NCBI GenBank assembly: GCA_032622095.1
Contig: CP136062.1
Coordinates: 142,370,351 to 142,434,350, forward strand
Origin: Siphonodentalium dalli
Lineage: Eukaryota > Mollusca > Scaphopoda > Gadilida > Siphonodentaliidae
Reading direction: 5' to 3'
DNA: 64,000 nucleotides
Positions 53,399 through 64,000 of the stretch are shown here, piece by piece. The notes beneath the pieces are model-generated. The model was given only the letters and a program-made list of their open reading frames with translations. It was not told the DNA's origin and searched no databases. A program made the position numbers and the translations under genes. Position 1 is the first letter of the stretch. The number at the start of each line of letters is the position of its first letter.

Positions 53399-54273
53399 TT
53401 ATCAAGTTGAGTGCCGGCTATGAGTTATCTCGTACTACACTATATTCCAGGGTGCCACTACGAGTTATCATTTACTTTATATGGGGTCTAGATATTCTGC
53501 TGTAGAAATTTTAGAAATTGAGTTCCCCACGTAATCATGATTTCAACCATCTTAGGAAGCTGAAATATATATGTGATGTGAGTGATGCCACTGCATCTCT
53601 CTGTAATAAAGCAACCTAATTTAGGCCGAAAGTATGGTTATATTGATGCATTGGCCCCTATCACCATTGTGCCGTCTGAATTGGCACTTTATGATAAGAT
53701 CCACAAAAGCCCCTAACATTCTGCACTGCAGAATAACGAGTCATCAGTTCGTGTATTTGAATAGTAGACATTAATTTTGAAGTAGCACGATCACACATGT
53801 AAGATTGTATTTGTCAAAATTTAGGTACAAGATAACTCGTAGTCAGCACCCAGCGCCACCCATCTAAACCTGGAATGTGGGATACGATATTTCCCGGCTG
53901 CGACAACGAGTTATGTTGTAGCCAGAACTAGCGCAGGGTACCCCAAAAGGTCAAATGAGCACATGTTTATTATTTACAATATCGAACATGATCACCTGAT
54001 GAAGTACTCATCAGAAAATTGTGGCAAAGCGTGGATACGAGATAATTCGTAGTCGGAGACCCAGCCAAAATACCATGAGATGGTGTTGCTCTGTGCCGAC
54101 TACGAGTTAACTCATAGTGCGTTTGTGCCATGTTTTTATGTAATCCAAGCTGATACATGCCCAGTTTTGGGGTTTGTGGGAGGTTATATGGTGCTATCTA
54201 CCTATTTAGTTCTTAATATAAAGTTGACATCCTGGAATGTTACATTATAGGGTTCCGGCACTCAACGTGTTAA
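53399..54273. mobile_element. TTAA-type element, 875 bp, with internal CGAGTTA motifs
   Basis: The right end is CCGGCACTCAACGTGTTAA. The left end is the decayed inverse TTATCAAGTTGAGTGCCGG. The interior repeats a short word, (T)ACGAGTTATC or its inverse GATAACTCGTA, at about 53421, 53460, 53736, 53830, 53909, 54041 and 54106, in both orientations. No transposase is present. Confidence 0.65.
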
Positions 54274-55726
54274 TGATAGTAATTAAAGATGTTTCAACAT
54301 TTTGTAGTTTCTATAAAATAAGACTTATGTTTATTATTTTAGAACATTATGTTGTTCAGCAGTGATATACATAGGTTTTTCAATTGAGAATCTGTCTTTT
54401 TAACCACCTGTAAGTCAGTTATGTGTGACACGAAATGATTCTACTTTTTCGAAGATAACATGAGAAACATCTTAAAATGAGTTTCATAAAATTTCTGTGA
54501 TTTTTTGTTGAAAGTTGTCCAGAAAGATAAATAAGAAAAGTGAATGGTACAAACAGTATTGCATGTATTTAAAAGCCTTTGAAACAATTAAGCTCTTAGA
54601 TTCCCATTCATGAGGCTTTCGGACAAAAATATTGATTGAAAAAATGTAAACATTATCATAAAACTGACATTTTTGGCTGAAGAATACTTCCATATCGCAA
54701 TAATAACTGCTAATACAATGAGTGAAAACTATAGCAATCTGAAATCTGTATATAATGAAACAATTAGAAAAAAAGAATGTTCAACTAATGATAAAATTCA
54801 AAATGGGTGTATTTGGCAAGTAAAATACAAATATTGCACATTACATATTACATGTATCTATGATGGCTTTATTCACAGGCTTAGGATGTTATTTTGTCCT
54901 CAGTACCTCTCCTAAAACAACCGTCAATATGCAACATAAATATAATAGTCTGGTTTAAGAAAACCTACAACCTTTTCCACAATATTTAAAAAAAAATAAA
55001 ACTTTTTAAGGCCGAACAAATTTAATGTTCTGTTTCTCAGACACCTGCCTTCTCATAAGTATATGGTCTGCTGAGTGCTTTTTGTGGCCCACAGAAAATT
55101 AAAATAATAAATCATCTTTCACTATCGATGCCCATAATCGCCGTCCGAAACTGGCCATAAATCTAGCAAGCTACATTTCAACTTGTATTTGGTATTTCCC
55201 TTTCTTATTTATGATAAAAAGACGGTTTTCTTTTTGGTTTGTTTAAACAGCATGTACTTGGGTTGTACAACAGACTGTTACATACATTGAAATGGTGTGA
55301 ACAATTAATCATGAAAAGTCATTTTGCACTCCCAACAATGTTTTTGATAATTCCTGAGTAAACACATAAAAACCTGCCTGCTGGGAAATTCATTATTTAT
55401 ACAGTTTATGTGAAGAAATGCCCAATTTATCATATTAAAAACTCTTGTGAAATTAATGGACAATTCTACTATTTGTCAATTGTTGTGGTGGTGATGCATA
55501 ATTTTATTTTCATTTTTTCCCCTCTTGCATCTACTATTTTTTCAACCCAAATGTTAGCAAATCAGTCTATTTTATTGTTGTCATATTATCAATATAAAAC
55601 TTTCTAAAATCAATCTCTTGTCATCCATATTTATAATACTAATATAGCTGATAATCCCGAATTCATAGAATCTGACCATACTCAATGAGAAAATAAAACA
55701 AGAGAATGAAGAGTTAAAATTGAAGG
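54274..55726. other. Intergenic AT-rich, no gene seen
   Basis: ORFs 54673-54915 and 55410-55607 (plus) have no recognisable domain and low-complexity composition. Nothing else is supportable. Confidence 0.35.
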
Positions 55727-56108
55727 TGTATGTATCATCAAAAAGGCAGAAGGATCATCCCTCGCTGCATGTAGCAGACACCAAAACAACTAAAATTTTA
55801 GTACGCTAGCATGCATCCTGACAGTTACTTTGTTCGCTCACACATATTAACCCTTTCTAGAATAAATGAAATCTCCCACCCAGTTAGAAAAGTATATATT
55901 GGAATGGTCTATTATTCATTTGGAGGGGTGTTCAGGAAAATTGAGATCACATATGTACAAAAAGATAATACAAGTGCGGAAGAATTCCTATTTATTGGGG
56001 GAAATGTTCAGATAATAAGTTCAACCTATGGTCATTTGTTGAACTTATTATCTGAACATTTCTGAAGGTAACTACTCGTCAATGAGTATTTAGCATAGAA
56101 AGTGTTAA
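55727..56108 (+). mobile_element. Family B MITE with duplicated flank, copy 1
   Basis: The MITE is 55847-56108 (TTAACCCTTTCTAGAATAAA to AGCATAGAAAGTGTTAA) with an intact inner inverted pair around TATGGTCATTTGTT. Its left flank (55727-55846: ATCCCTCGCTGCATGTAGCA, ACCAAAACAACTAAAATTTT, GCATGCATCCTGACAGTTA) is repeated in front of the copy at 56740, so the block was duplicated as a unit. Confidence 0.78.
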
Positions 56109-56612
56109 AGACCCTCAAGGCATTCGTAGTAAGTGCTAGGTGAATAGAAAATTGGAATACCACTGATCAAATAGTATCACCAGTGGAGAATACTACAGCA
56201 TAAACATACTTTTCCTAAAACACATTTGCTTCTCAGTGTGTCAAAATTTTACATATTATGGTATTGGCCAGAAATTTATGCAAAGTGTTACCGTACATGT
56301 AATTAATGCTTTCTTTTGTTTTAATTACCACGAAGAACAAACTGAGAGCAGCTTTTGCTGTACAAATATGTTAATGAGGAAATACTTAGCACCCATAGCT
56401 TTAATATCATAACCAACGTTTTCTGCATTTTACAGAACCAAACATGACATGACAAATGTCAAAATATAATGGTTTCACTTTGTAGAATCTTGTCACTGAA
56501 AGACCATTGATAATTTGATAACGAAAGTAAGAAGAAACATTTCTCATGTTTTTGGTAGTGATTTTTCAGCTGTACCCACCACAAATGCATCGAGACACTT
56601 TAAGATTGAATT

Positions 56613-56977
56613 TGTGTGTATCAACATAAAAGTGCGAGGATCGTCGCTCACTGAGTGTAACAGCCACCAAAACAATTAAAATTTGAGGAGTATACTAACA
56701 TGCATGCTGACAGTTAAACTGTTCATTCACTCACAGACATTAACCCTTTCTATACTAAATGGATTCTCCTATCAGTTATAACATTATACATTGGAATAGT
56801 CTATTACTCATCTGGAGGGGTTTTCTGGGGAAATAAGCAAACTAGAGATAACACATCTACAGATGGAGTCCTATTTAATGGAGGGAAATGTTCAAAGGTC
56901 GTTTGTTGAGCTTATTATCTGAACATTTCCTAAGGGATACCTACTCATCAAAGAGTAATTAGTATAGAAAGGGTTAA
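56613..56977 (+). mobile_element. Family B MITE with duplicated flank, copy 2
   Basis: The MITE is 56740-56977 (TTAACCCTTTCTATACTAAA to TTAGTATAGAAAGGGTTAA). Part of the left core arm (AGATAATAAGTTCAACCTA) is deleted compared with copy 1. The flank 56613-56739 is homologous to 55727-55846. Confidence 0.78.
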
Positions 56978-57228
56978 CATTCATCACATAATATGACTAG
57001 TCTCTCTCGAGATAAGACTCGATAAGTAGTGGTGTGATTTCTTTCGTGATTGATTCACTTGCTCCGCATAAGATCCGACGATTCATGAAGTCTATCTCAT
57101 TGCCTGAAATATAAAACAGACATTCTGAGATACCAGTGTTGTTAAATTAAGGCCACTAAGAATGAAGATGTTCTCATGCAATTATATATGGAAAATTGGA
57201 TAAGGGAGTGAGGCTTCTACATTAATTT

Positions 57229-58400
57229 CTAATGACACTGCAGCTCAACCTGGAATGGGGATAATTTCATATATTACAATCAATGGAGCAATAAGGATTG
57301 CAGAAAGTTGAAATGTTCATGTAATACCAGAGGTAAACCCGAAGAGCCATAGGAAGTCTGGGATCAATTGAATGAAAAATGTTGGCTGTAGCAGCTGGCT
57401 GTAGGGCATTCCAAAGTATTTAGTCATGCAAAGAGTAAAATCCAAGACAGCAATGTTTTTGATCGAAAATCATTCAAATTTGATAGCTCCCATCTAGAGA
57501 TGCTCCCACACATGCCTGTAAATTTTCAACACATTTCTCTGTTAAATGCAGTCTGCAGGGTGTGCTGCTTGAATTCAAATTTGAAATCCAAGATGGCTGC
57601 TGGTGGCCATGTTTTTTTTAATGAATTTAAGAAAAAGTTGATGGCTCCCATCTAGAGGTCACCCCGAATATCCATCTGAAGTTTGGATCGGTAGCACGTG
57701 CTAATGGATTGAATTCTGAAATCCAAGATGGCCACTGGCGGCCATGTATTTTTGCCGAAAACACCCCAAAATGACTCGTTCCCATCTACATGTCAATGTC
57801 AACTCCCATTAATTTCATAATAATCCGATCAAAGGTATGACCTGTTCCGTGCCAAAGGATTTAGTCATGCAAAGAGTAAAATCCAAGATGGCTGCCAGCG
57901 GCCATGTTTTATGGCCGAATGACCCCAAAATGACTCGTTCCCATGACAAATTTCATTATGATCTGACCAAAGGTACGACCTGTAGCCTGTGCCAAACAAT
58001 TTAGTCATGCAAAGAGTAAAATCTAAGATGGCTGCTGGTGGCCATGTTTTTTGGCCGAATGACCCCAAAATGACTCATTCCCATCTACATGTCAATATTA
58101 ACATCCATGACAAATTTCATGATGATAAGACGAACAGTAGGACCTGTAGCCCGTGCTAATGGATTGAATTTTGAAATCCAAGATGGCCACTGGCGGCCAT
58201 GTTTTTTTCCAGAATGACCCCAAAATGACTCGTTCCCATCTACATGTCAATGTCAACAGCTATGACAAATTTCATAATGATCCGACCAATGGTATGACCT
58301 GTAGCCCGTGCTAAAGGAAATTGTTGACGAATCATGCACACACACACACACGGACGACAAAGCCATGGCAATAGCTCAAACTTTACAAAGTAAATAAATG
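57229..58400 (+). mobile_element. Shorter copy of the ~164-bp-unit element
   Basis: It starts AATGACACTGCAGCTCAACC and ends GCCATGGCAATAGCTCAAAC plus TTTACAAAGTAAA, as at 14387-16566, but holds about five to six units. One unit is shortened (57930-57960). It is followed directly by a truncated family C repeat. Confidence 0.75.
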
Positions 58401-58454
58401 CAGTGACACTCAATGGCCAAATAGTTTTCATTAGTTTATCTCCGATATTTGCTT

Positions 58455-58641
58455 CAATCGGAGATAGTAAATATTTACAATTGAGCGTAGTTCGGACGAT
58501 GTTTTCTATGATGTGGTATGATTGATTTGCTTGAGATTTCTGGGGATGTTAGAGGAATCCTGCATTCCTCCAGTTGGCATAGAACCTGACTACTAACTTA
58601 TCGATTACACGCACCCGAACAAGTCCATAATACGTCTTTAA
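58455..58641 (-). mobile_element. Truncated family C repeat
   Basis: It matches the second half of 10013-10387 (GTAAATATTTACAATTGA, TTTTCTATG, TCCAGTTGGCATAG, AATACGTCTTTAA). It ends with TTAA at 58638-58641; the other half is missing. Confidence 0.6.
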
Positions 58642-58728
58642 CAGAAACTTAACTAGATTACTAATTGTAGATAAATGGAATATTTACTAAAATGTGGATA
58701 AATGGTCCTCTTCGAGTGATGGAGGAAG

Positions 58729-60097
58729 TAGTCCAAGTCTTCTCGAACTAAAACCAGCTAAGATATTGGGATGGCGAGATGCTGGATTTAGTCCGAGCCC
58801 GCTTGCATAGGCTTCTTATAACATGACTTACGCCCAGGATCTGTGGCGGGAATTTGTGGTGTATTTTACTCGATTTAACTAACAAATCAATACATGTTGC
58901 TATATACATCGGAAAGAGAGACATCTTATGGTCATAATGGTGTATAATAATCTAAATTTAATGTTAGATTACACATAGAATATTCCGGTTGATTGCCACA
59001 AACATCGCTTTGTTTCTCTGTTTGTTTACGTTTTAACTGAAAGCCGAAGTGGTCCGAATAACTTCGGCATAATCCGCTGTTTGTTCTGGGTATTTCTAGT
59101 TTCCGTTTCTATATATAGCGCGGGATTTTCCGAACAAAATGGCGAAAACCGATCGCCCCAAAGTCCAGTTTCCTATGTGCTTTGAGAACAATTCCCGCAC
59201 TAAAAACTTAATGACATAATGGAGGATCAGAACGGTAGTTTTGTTGACAATTTTCGCAAGCAACTTGTCAAAATTGGAGCAAATTAGAACTCTTGTGTCT
59301 GACTTGCCATGCGTGTGATGTGCATTTTGACATTTGTGTTGATAAAATAATCGGAGAACCGAATCACACAGTTTCGAAATATAGTTCTTCCGTTTTAGTG
59401 GGACTTTTCAAACTTAAGGTTCAAATTTTATACACATTTTGTTTGATTTTTTGTGTGCTTAACAAGAGTAGTATATTGCCATGTTCGCTTAGTATATATC
59501 TTAATTTCGCGGAAGTCCACCAAATGTGGGTGAAATGTAGCACCATATAAGGCATATTATTTATTCTAATGCTCGTTGTGTTTACACTGTTTTAAACTTT
59601 GAGAGGGTTGTAATTCCCGTAATTTATTTAATGTATTACATTTATATCTCCAATGTTTAATTAATCTATTTATTTTTTTATTTATTGACACACATAATTA
59701 CGATTACAATGGAGAATTCATCGTAATTTGCGTTGTTAGTCCAAAATCTACGGAATATTTTCAACGGAAAATGCCGAACACAGTTCGCGAGGTCAACTGA
59801 GTTCACATACTTTAAAAAAATTGTAAACTTTGCGGTAAATGTCTCTTTTCGCATTAAATTACCGCTTTCAATTCACAACTGATGTGGGTTTCAGATGAAA
59901 TAGCATGTCTTCTGCGGAAAATATCCGTTTATTGTCGCAATTGTGATATTTTATTTCATATAATTGTGGTTTTATTTGAGCGGGTCACTAACGCTTAAGT
60001 CATGTTATAAGAAGCCTATGCAAGCGGGCTCGGACTAAATCCAACATCTCGCCATCCCAATATCTTAGCTGGTTTTAGTACGAGAAGACTTGGACTA
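58729..60097. mobile_element. Mutator-like (MULE) non-autonomous element, 102-bp TIRs, 9-bp TSD
   Basis: TIRs 58729-58830 and 59996-60097 are inverted copies with two mismatches, starting TAGTCCAAGTCTTCTCG. The element is flanked by TGGAGGAAG at 58720-58728 and 60098-60106, a 9-bp target duplication. Long TIRs with a 9-bp duplication are the signature of Mutator-like elements. The 1.16-kb interior has no transposase. It contains a TATATATAGCG box at 59111 followed 40 bp on by ATGGCG and a 26-codon ORF, and longer ORF 59293-59550 without domains. It may carry captured host sequence. Confidence 0.88.
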
Positions 60098-60565
60098 TGG
60101 AGGAAGGTGCCTGAGAACACAGTATTTTGATGTGTTTGGTCTAATAAACATGGAAGAAAATTGTCACCAAACAAATATGAAGATTGAGTTGTTTATCCAT
60201 GTGAGTAGTCCATATATCAAATCTATATGGACAACCATAACTAAAATTATCATTCAAAAATAACCAAAATAACCAGTGAATTCTGGACAAAATTGAAACA
60301 ACTAAAAAAAATTCATCTGACCAAACCCAGATGCAAGGTTACTTATATTTTCATGTGAGTAATCTATGTATTAAATTTGGATGCATTCAGATAATTTTAA
60401 ATTGATGTGGAATACTCTGCTGGGGCATCGATCGCGAATAAAGAATAAAGTAGATATTTTCATAACTTCTATATCCAAAGTGACAGAAAGCAAATCATCC
60501 TAATATGAATTATATGGTAATTATATTATAATGAAATTCTTACATTTAACATTCACTTCCACCCT

Positions 60566-61549
60566 AAGGATAGGATAGGATAGGATAGTTTATTTACAAT
60601 ACACACGAATGACACAGTGGCAGTAATACATAATAAATTATAACAGTGTATTGTCGGGGGTAGCTTAGCCCTATCGGGCTGTCTTCCTGCTACCCCCTAA
60701 AACAAGTATAACTATACGTAATAGCATAGATGCTTGTATTTCAGATCCACGCACTTGTACAGACTATAGTCATATATAAAACTTTTTTAGAATCTAGTAC
60801 TTAGGGCATATCACAAATGAGTATTGTCGTGGTTGTGAGCCAATCCAGACGATTTATCAGATCGAAGATGTACTATCTTTCCATAGGAATTTTTTTAACT
60901 GTTCAAATTATCTAAAACATATTAACAGTTTCAGTTCCAGTTCCATGGGTATATATTAGGAACAAAATATTTTGTTTTCTGTTGCTACAACGGTTTCAGG
61001 CGAGAGATACCGCCATCTTTAGATAGGTAAACAGAATGAGAATCTATATGGATCGTCGGAAAGTCTCTGTGTTGAGTGAGGTTTTGGGATAATTCAAATT
61101 ATCAATATTACATATATATATCTGTTTATGTATATCTGGTGGTGTATGGTAATAGTCCCGTTAGATAAATCATGATAATGTACGGTAACATTTATGATGT
61201 GTGGCAGTATATATGGGCATGTTAGGAACGAGAATGCGACGTGTGTCCACATGCAGCTGAGAAGAAACTTATTTGAATAGTATTAGGATTATACAACTAC
61301 AACGAGTATGACTATGATTATCCGTGTTTATTGAGCACAATCTGGACATCCTTTGTTTTTACAGCGTACATTTTCGGAGTAATTTTTCAGCATGGCTATC
61401 TGTAAGCGCTTCTTCAATGTGTGCCTGCTTTGGCAAGCAGTATGGTCTTTTTCCATATTGTTCCATGTTGTGGGGAAGGCGTGGTGGGGTAGTTTTCCTG
61501 ACCACTTGGTTCTAGGGAGTTCTAATGTAATTATCCTACTAAAAGACAT
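60566..61549 (-). pseudogene. 5'-truncated LINE 3' end with (GGATA)n tail
   Basis: Minus-strand frame 61549-61328 encodes the C terminus of a LINE reverse transcriptase: LPRTKWSGKLPHHAFPTTWN, then TLKKRLQIAMLKNYSENVRC and CPDC (a CxNxxCPDC-type end). Downstream on that strand are a 3' UTR hairpin (60656-60697, GGGGGTAGC...GCTACCCCC with inner AGCCC/GGGCT) and a short (TATCC)n tail at 60566-60588. The insertion is heavily 5'-truncated. The clade is not certain. Confidence 0.7.
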
Positions 61550-61915
61550 ATTATGTACTTGTTCGGTTGCGTGAAACTGATAAGTTAGTATTCAGGTGCT
61601 ATGTCAATTGGAGGAATCTAGCATTCCACTAACACGGCCGAAAAACTGAAGCAAATCGACTGTACCACTCCATAGAAAACATCGCCTGAACTATGCTCAA
61701 TTGTAAATATTTACTACTCTATTCGGGATGCATTTATCGGTGATAAACTAACAAAAGTGATTTCAGCATCGAGAGTCACTGCATTTAATTAATATATAAG
61801 AATGACGATGTGTGTCGTCAATTTATAAATAATATTTGTAAAAATAACTACTTTGAACAATATTATTCTCCATTTCTATTTGATCACCCTACTGGAGTGT
61901 TTCACATCACTTTAA
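61539..61915 (+). mobile_element. TTAA-bounded dispersed repeat, family C
   Basis: It starts CTAAAAGACATATTATGTAC and ends GGAGTGTTTCACATCACTTT plus AA. It is a full-length-like copy matching 33318-33656 in the same orientation, adjoining the LINE fragment. Confidence 0.7.
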
Positions 61916-62493
61916 ATACATTAGCAAAATACTATAGAGAATGAAGGTGATGTAATTATTTAAGAAATTAATGTAGTGGTTGTTTGTTTTATTAAGGAAT
62001 ATGGCGCCGAGGTACATTGGGTGAACCAACAAACACAGTGCCAAATCCCTCAATAAAACACACACCCACCACATTTATTTCTTATATTAATATAGCTTTT
62101 TGATGATTTATTCCCATAAAAAAACTGAATGTATTATTATTTATTTTCACAAAATCTGCAAGGAATTTGAGACTAGCCCATGCAGAACATTAAGTCAGTC
62201 CAATATAACATTTTCAAGCACTTAATAACGATCATGTGGATAAATAACTGGCTTCAGATGCAATTCAGCTGAACTTTTAAAAGCACGCCCAATTATTCTG
62301 CCGAACGCTTTTATTGATTAGGTCAACAATTTGTGACAATCGTGTTCGTGTTACGGTCTGTTTTATTGGGATATGAAATGGGTGACCCAATTGTCAGTTG
62401 TTGAATAAACGAACAGGATTTAGTGTAACAGAGATGGACTATATAAATATTTAAGTTTAACCAAGTGAACACTATTGTGAGCTTGAAGCTTAC
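61916..62493. other. Probable IMPA intron, nothing recognised
   Basis: The last IMPA exon, expected on the minus strand (GGPFDL-like start), was searched for here and not found. Only AT-rich sequence is seen. Confidence 0.3.
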
Positions 62494-62645
62494 CAGTGGT
62501 ACAGAAGACCACACCACCTGCTTCTTTGAGAATCACTGCTCCAGCAGCTATATCCCATATATGGATTCCATACTCAAAGTATGCTGCACAGCACCCTTCT
62601 GCTATACTACATATATTAAGAGCAGCCGAGCCATAACATCGAATG
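62494..62645 (-). CDS. IMPA1: Inositol monophosphatase (IMPA1-like), penultimate-type exon
   Basis: Inositol monophosphatase dephosphorylates inositol phosphates to free inositol with Mg2+ in the cytosol. This 152-bp exon (acceptor TTATTTTCAG, donor ACTG|GTAAGC) encodes IRCYGSAALNICSIAEGCCA, then AYFEYGIHIWDIAAGAVILK and EAGGVVFCTT. WDIAAGAVILKEAGG is the second IMPase signature (WDxAAxxxxxxEAGG); its Asp is the metal ligand equivalent to human Asp220. It joins in frame (GG|C, glycine) to the exon at 63532-63637. Confidence 0.93.
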
Positions 62646-63531
62646 CTGAAAATAAACAGAATTTATCATTACAATGACAGAAAGGATGACAGAGTTGGTT
62701 TCATAATGTCTTTAAAGTTTTATTCGCAAATTGCCATGGATCAGTTCAAAATCCAGACCAGGATTTGTTCCCACAATTACGTATCTCAAATTGTGTTATG
62801 GTTTAGACTCATACTGTAGTTGGCGTCTCAATGTCACAAATCTGGCTTATGTTCATGTGACTTCTTAATAATGTCTTGACATAGTCACAAAGCATGATTG
62901 ATTATGAGGCTGCGAATCGCAGATTTTGTTTGAATCTAATCATAGACAAAATATCGAAATAGGCAACATATACTGTCAACATACTAAATTCTATAATTCT
63001 AGTGAAGTATTTATTCATAGTCTACAATGATCAAATGATATATGAAGGAAAAGTTCAGTTGTCGCAAAGATATATTTTTTTTTACAATTTATTCAATTTG
63101 AATGGTTACATATGAATTCCCTGAAATAAAAAACATTTTATTGAAACATATATGTTGGTTGCAATGCTAGTTTGTAAAAATAGATTCCTTATCAAATATG
63201 AAATTGAATGTAAAATAAAGCCTACTTATTTCAATAAATCTTTAAAAGTTAAATTCATAAAGTAGGCTCAAAGTAAAATGATTATAATTGGACATATAAA
63301 TCTAAGGAAATAGTGATGCAAAATAGGTTGTCTGATAAATGGTACAAAACATTGTAACACATATGAAGACTACAGCAGCTTTTATGACTATATCAGCACA
63401 AGTTGTATTTGTGTTAAATAATACATGACTATGTCGGCATGTGTCCCAAAGTTTGTTGTATACCTAAAATTTGGGTCTTGTCATACAAAAAAAAGTGTAT
63501 TAACTGAGTTTAATACTGGCATTTCTCTTAC
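62646..63531. other. IMPA intron between the two exons
   Basis: AT-rich with no recognised repeat or exon. Confidence 0.45.
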
Positions 63532-63637
63532 CCAACTGATTTGTGGATGACGTTTTTCAGGCATTGCATTTTGTTGTCCAGAAGTTGCTCATCTCTGCTG
63601 TTGCCAAACTCTGATATTACAACGGATCTACTAAGAT
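63532..63637 (-). CDS. IMPA1: Inositol monophosphatase (IMPA1-like), internal exon
   Basis: This 106-bp exon (acceptor TTTTATCCAG, donor GTTGG|GTAAGA) encodes LSRSVVISEFGNSRDEQLLD, then NKMQCLKNVIHKSV. It corresponds to the human stretch SLLVTELGSSR...VHGIRSVG. The N-terminal half with the DGT metal-binding motif lies beyond the right edge; the final exon was not found to the left. Confidence 0.85.
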
Positions 63638-63718
63638 CTGGATAAAATACAGAATAATGCCAATTATAACCGGTAAATAGCAAGACATGGACTATTTATT
63701 TTAGATATTATACCATGT

Positions 63719-63830
63719 TTAACCCTTTCTATACCAAATGGATTCTCCCACTCATTTATACAAGTTTACATTGGAATAGTCTATTATTCATTTGGAGGGT
63801 GTTCAGGTAATAAAAGCAGACGACAGACAG
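63719..63830 (+). mobile_element. Truncated family B MITE
   Basis: It starts TTAACCCTTTCTATACCAAA and matches family B through CATTGGAATAGTCTATTATT and GGAGGGTGTTCAGG, then loses similarity near 63830. No right terminus is found. It lies in an IMPA intron. Confidence 0.6.
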
Positions 63831-64000
63831 GAAAATATAATTTTTTAAATTAAAATTAGTTTTTCCTCAAGGGAAGCCCGAAACTGAACTATATGGATTA
63901 ATATCCTCGGCCTTGTGTTATCAGGAGGGTTAAAAAATTTTGTCCGTTTATTAGCCTACTCCGGTCAATCAGCGACTCCGGTCAATCAGCGCTCGGATTA
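63831..64000. other. Window end, no gene seen
   Basis: A 17-bp direct repeat (CTCCGGTCAATCAGCG, twice) lies at 63959-63994. Otherwise nothing. Confidence 0.4.

Noticed and set aside
59293-59550. 85-codon ORF inside the Mutator-like element as transposase
   Set aside because: No MULE catalytic motifs or zinc finger pattern; composition is hydrophobic AT-rich.
62465-62677. Plus-strand 70-codon ORF
   Set aside because: Antisense shadow of the IMPA exon, which has the WDIAAGAVILKEAGG signature on the minus strand.

Overview
The window is eukaryotic and animal-like: split genes with GT-AG introns, AT-rich introns of several kilobases, and dense repeats. The protein matches are metazoan. The repeat style (blocks ending near GCTCACCTGAGAC, many TTAA-bounded miniature elements, CR1/L2-like and L1/Tx1-like LINE fragments) suggests a lophotrochozoan, most likely a mollusc. 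That species-level inference cannot be proven from this window.

Three genes are recognised. (1) Positions 3674-5031, minus strand: the first two coding exons of a ZDHHC3/ZDHHC7-type palmitoyltransferase; the DHHC-box exons lie beyond the left edge. (2) Positions 18644-47047, plus strand: a complete nine-coding-exon gene for exosome subunit RRP42 (EXOSC7), 291 codons spread over 28.4 kb, with every junction reconstructed in frame. (3) Positions 62494-63637, minus strand: two internal exons of an inositol monophosphatase (IMPA1-like). One unrecognised single-exon ORF of 187 codons lies at 13407-13970 on the minus strand. ZDHHC3 and EXOSC7 are also head-to-head neighbours in human, so this looks like ancient microsynteny, although here about 13.6 kb separate the two start codons.

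The rest is mostly repeats. 1-5 kb: ZDHHC introns carrying TTAA-bounded MITEs. 5-18.6 kb: intergenic or 5' region with fold-back elements, the unknown ORF, a 2.2 kb element built of ~164-bp units and a TIR element with a 66-bp C tract. 18.7-47 kb: EXOSC7 introns with G-rich repeats, MITEs, an L1/Tx1-like LINE end with target-site duplication, a 2,555-bp satellite of 83 units of 31 bp, a CR1/L2-like LINE, a hAT-type element and fold-backs. 47-62 kb: gene-poor, with two large TTAA elements, ~160-bp tandem arrays, a duplicated MITE block, a Mutator-like element with 102-bp TIRs and 9-bp TSD, and a LINE 3' end.

No prokaryotic operon, CRISPR, phage or defence system was seen, and no tRNA or rRNA gene was recognised. 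The most unusual signals are a four-fold 49-bp tandem copy of the 3' end of EXOSC7 exon 4 including its splice donor, a hairpin module shared by two different TTAA MITE families, and the higher-order structure of the 31-bp satellite.
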